NCBI GenBank assembly: GCA_034698045.1
Contig: JAQGAU010000735.1
Span: 1 to 24,467 of the forward strand
From: Paramacrobiotus richtersi
Lineage: Eukaryota; Tardigrada; Eutardigrada; Parachela; Macrobiotidae
DNA length: 24,467 nucleotides
Direction of reading: 5' to 3'
Part shown: positions 21,201 through 24,467 of the stretch, in pieces
How the letters are laid out: each line of letters begins with the position of its first letter
Numbering within the stretch: the stretch's first letter is position 1
The notes under the pieces: model-generated
The model's database searches: none
Seen by the model: only the letters and a program-made list of their open reading frames with translations
Told to the model about the DNA's origin: nothing
Program-made: the position numbers and the translations under genes

Positions 21201-23725
21201 AAAAGGTTTAAACACATTTTCGTCTCAAACAACTCAGCGTTTCATCCAAACGTCTAGAAACTCTGATGATAAATGCACCTATATATGATGACCGTTCTGA
21301 ACCAATCTCAGCCCAGAAGTATGTTTTTGAAATTTTAAAATGAATTTGAACAATTATAGAGTGTTGATAAATGTTAAACAAATTTATAGAGTGTTGAATA
21401 AAGTGTTAAATGAAGTAACGGAGGCTAGTGCAAGGTATACAAGTGCGCGGGTATTGTGGTTTCACCAATACTTATAACAATACGCAAGTTGCCTTGACTA
21501 CTTAACGAACTATCTGCTTTATGGTTTTGCAGATGCGAGCGCTACGGCATGAGTTCATTGATTACTTCTATGGAATTGCCTTCCTCGATAAAACCTTCTG
21601 CATCGTATGGGAAGGTGGTCGCGGCACACTACGCTCGCTATTTTCGAACGAAGCCATAATGGCAGACAGTGCCATTCAAACCCATTTCATATTCAACATT
21701 CTAACGGTAAGATAGGCACATCAAAACTCCCTGTTATGTTAATTTTCTTATATCGCTAGGGTCTTAATTACATTCATCACAAGTCATCGTTCCACAAGCA
21801 TGGCAGCCTGTCCAGTTTGACGGTGATCCTGGATAGCCGATTCACTGCCAAGATCTGCGATATCGCAACGACGAAACTTCTACGATTGACCGCGAAGAAA
21901 GACGTTTCAATAACCGATACAGATGTGGTGACAGCGCCAGAAGCAAACAAGGAGTCGCACGAAGCTGATGTCTATTCGCTAGGAATTATTTTCTTCGAGA
22001 TAATGCGTGGGCATGTTGTTGTCTCTGAGAAAGAACTCCAGCTGGGTAAAACTAACGTTGATACTTATTACGACATGATAATGATCCAATGGGCAAAGAA
22101 CCTCTGTTTCAGATGGCATCAAAGCACCAAGTCCGTTTCAGACGCAAATTTACCGCACGATCGGGCAGTGCTGCGCTACGGACTCAAAATCTCGTCCGAG
22201 CGTTAAGAATATGGTTAACAACTTGAGTAAGTTTCAACCACGAGGAAATGTGGTGGGTAGTCTGCTTAGTCGGCTGGAAAAGCATGCTGAGCACCTGGAA
22301 CACACCGTCGCTCTTCGTACCGAAGAGCTGCTGCTGGAGCGGAAAAAAGTCGATTTGCTGCTGGCTGAAATAATACCACCGTGAGACAGACAGTTTATCA
22401 CACGACTGCATTATAATTCGAGAAATACTGATTATGATTTAAAGGTCACTAGTGCCGGCGCTAAGGAACAAGATTCCAGTTCCGGCCGAGACGTACGACT
22501 GTGTTACGCTGTATTTCAGCAGCATGGTTGGCTTTGATGTGTATTGCAAATCAAAAACACCTTTGGAAGTTGGCGTGTTCCTCAACGAGCTATACACCTT
22601 TGTCGATCAGCAGATTGTGTCGTTTGACGTTTATAAAGTGGAGACCATCAAAGATGGATATGTTGTAAGTGTACTTCGAAGTTTCTCAAAAAAATAGTGA
22701 TGTTTACCTGGATGCTTTACTGCACAATCCACATTCGTCGAGGTCACCCAGCCCTTCACCGAGTTGTGTATTGATAGAGGTTTGTCACCCCGACTTTAAT
22801 ATGCATTCACCTTGCAGGTTGCTAGCGGAGTTCCGATCCGAAATGGAGCCAGGCATGCCAGCGAAATTGCTTCCATGGCACTTCGTGTTCTTCAGAACTG
22901 CACTCCGAAGACCCTTAGAACATATTTGCCGATCCGAATTGGCATTCATAGTGGTAAGCGTGATAAGGAAGCGGATGCCGCTTTTACAAGAAGTAATCGG
23001 ATTTTATGTTCCTATATAACAAACTAAAAAGAATTGTTGTACCATGCAACTTAGCCCACGGAGTCTGATCTAGCTATCTTTTATATAACGAATGCACAAA
23101 TCTGTAGATGCTAAAACTGTGTACGGCCAAGATCGAACACGCCTTCCAGGTGGGCAAGGTTGCGTTTCGTATTTTGTTGACTGTACTGCATTCGTCAAGA
23201 CCAATTCCGCAGTTTTAAGCAAGCAGCGTAACAGAAAAACTACACGTAGACCAGTCTCATGATTTCAGGGCCAATTGCTGCTGGTTTCGTGGGACAGCTG
23301 ATGCCCCGATTTTGCTTGTAAGGGATTCAAATAAGCCGCAGCGTTGCTGTGCTGGCACTCCACAGATGAGACAAAATTCCTATTTTGCAGGTTTGGTGAT
23401 ACCATAAATACCGCCAGTCGAATGGAAAGCCATGGAGAACGTAAGGGAATCGATGCTTATGACCTATAAGAAGGGGTACTTTTAAATAACTTCGTAACTT
23501 TTGCTCTAGCGTCTATGATTCACTTAAGTCCGGAAACCAAGCAGCTCTTGGAGGGCAAAGAACAGTTCTCATTGGTGCCCCGTGGACTGATCAACGTTAA
23601 GGTGAATATAATCCTATAAGCTACCTTTCGATTACGATAATATTGTTCTCTTGTTTTCTCAGGGAAAGGGATGGATAGAGACGTACTGGCTCAGACCGCC
23701 GGATACTGAACAGTTGGATTCATAG
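18214..23725 (+). CDS. Receptor guanylyl cyclase (natriuretic-peptide-receptor type), 23 exons
   Basis: Exons: 18214-18417, 18529-18649, 18845-18886, 19007-19031, 19091-19404, 19463-19506, 19569-19607, 19676-19753, 19827-19964, 20021-20071, 20133-20309, 20447-20585, 20650-20731, 20771-21005, 21533-21706, 21760-22045, 22113-22380, 22445-22664, 22818-22953, 23269-23317, 23391-23440, 23510-23601, 23663-23725. All phases match, giving 1008 aa. A signal peptide leads into a ligand-binding ectodomain ([20 protein letters not shown]). One TM segment (about 462-484) and a pseudokinase domain ([22 protein letters not shown]) follow, then a dimerisation coiled coil (about 765-803) and a cyclase domain (806-1008). 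It would make cGMP at the plasma membrane for an extracellular ligand. The purine-specifying Glu and Cys (KVET, RFCLFGD) and the NTASR residues are kept, but the first metal-binding Asp of FSDIVGF is Ser832. Catalysis may therefore be lost. Confidence 0.93.
18413..18534 (+). repeat. Intron 1 of the cyclase flanked by an 11-bp direct repeat
   Basis: tacaggtcttt occurs at 18413-18423 and 18524-18534, spanning both splice boundaries (cag|gtcttt and cag|GTCTTT) of the 111-nt first intron. Removing one repeat unit with the intervening DNA leaves the reading frame continuous (TIQ-VFQ). Confidence 0.7.
21352..21399. repeat. Imperfect direct repeat in a cyclase intron
   Basis: ttatagagtgttga occurs near 21354 and again near 21384 within the longest intron of the cyclase gene (21006-21532, 527 nt), with related tgttaaa strings around it. 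It is a minor local duplication. Confidence 0.6.
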
Positions 23726-24389
23726 AGATGCTTATTTTGAAACCATGTCGTAGGTGAAACGGGAAATATTGTCGTAGCGACACGCACTTTTTGTGACGAA
23801 CGTTGTGTTCAACACGTTTCTCTACGTTATTAAGTTTAGGATGCCCGAATGTCTAAACCGTCTGGCTGTTTGTCCTTAATTAAAACCTGTGTTTTCCTCC
23901 TGGATAACGTCAGACAGTGTAAAAAATGAAATTAAGACTAGGGACTGACGATAAGATTTCCGTTTTATATTTTTAATTGAGCCGTACATGCTTTGTACCG
24001 ATGCGCATTGTGTAGGGATGCACCGAAAAAACTTCTTCTAACGAAACAATGAAATTTCCATCGTAAGGAACCTATATGACTGTGAGTCTCAGAACCTAAA
24101 CGTTCCAAGATAATTACTGCAACCAACCCGTTATGACTGGGGAATCATGTATTAGCTACTTCATCTGACGTCTTCCTTAAAATTAATAGAGTACACTTAC
24201 GAAACCAGCCAGGAGTTTGATTAACAACATTCTGCGAACATGATCATGTGGGAAAATAATATCGAAGACGGGAAGAAGGTGTTACATAAACTAGCCGTAT
24301 GCCGTCGTCACGGAACCGGTAACCGGCTTGCACTTACTATGCCCAAGCAGATCTTGCGTAGTACGCTGGAAAGGGTGTTGCTAATAGCT
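23726..24389. other. 3' flank of the cyclase gene, no gene seen
   Basis: About 660 nt after the cyclase stop without an open frame worth calling. It presumably contains the 3' UTR. No canonical AATAAA is evident close to the stop. Confidence 0.5.
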
Positions 24390-24467
24390 GGACACGGACG
24401 GATGCCGGATGGATGCTGGACGGATTGTGGATGGACACGGATGGACGGATACACAATGGACACCGGA
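24390..24467. repeat. GGATGGAC-type minisatellite at the window end
   Basis: Variants of ggatggacac, ggacggat and ggatgctgga recur through the last 78 nt with an irregular 8-16 nt period. The array runs into the window edge, so its full length is unknown. It is strikingly purine-rich compared with the AT-rich sequence before it. Confidence 0.75.

Overview
The window is eukaryotic DNA from a small invertebrate. The genes are split by short GT-AG introns (39 to 579 nt in the models below), there are no operons or ribosome-binding sites, and the proteins are animal types: a natriuretic-peptide-type receptor guanylyl cyclase, a GH18 chitinase with hevein-like modules, and a secreted immunoglobulin-fold protein. 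Compact introns, cuticle chitin genes, receptor cyclases and bacterial/fungal-looking genes together would suit a tardigrade or a similar small ecdysozoan. That placement is inference, not something the sequence proves.

Layout. 1-4610: no convincing gene; it holds an imperfect inverted repeat (3054-3232), two adjacent hairpins (3772-3837) and short repeats. 4615-6166, + strand: promoter region and a two-exon gene for a secreted two-domain Ig-like protein, start codon unresolved. 6588-7078, - strand: a diverged inverted copy of that gene's promoter and first exon, broken by an in-frame stop, so the locus is a large inverted duplication. 8372-10687, + strand: a three-exon secreted GH18 chitinase with an intact catalytic motif and three 8-cysteine modules. 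12395-12958 (or 13223), + strand: a candidate neuropeptide precursor with two tandem NLYAG(Y/C)VWG units, each followed by RKKR. 14313-15059, + strand: an intronless class I SAM methyltransferase of bacterial/fungal character. 15570-16795, - strand: a three-exon nucleotidyltransferase-like protein, tail to tail with the methyltransferase. 18214-23725, + strand: a 23-exon receptor guanylyl cyclase that I could splice in frame from signal peptide to stop (1008 aa). 23726-24467: no gene; the window ends in a GGATGGAC-like minisatellite.

The genes do not form a pathway. Most notable are the peptide-precursor candidate, the inverted Ig duplication that could yield a long RNA hairpin, the cyclase whose first metal-binding aspartate is a serine, and the likely horizontally acquired methyltransferase. 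All splice models were built by eye from reading frame, splice phase and family motifs; none has transcript support.
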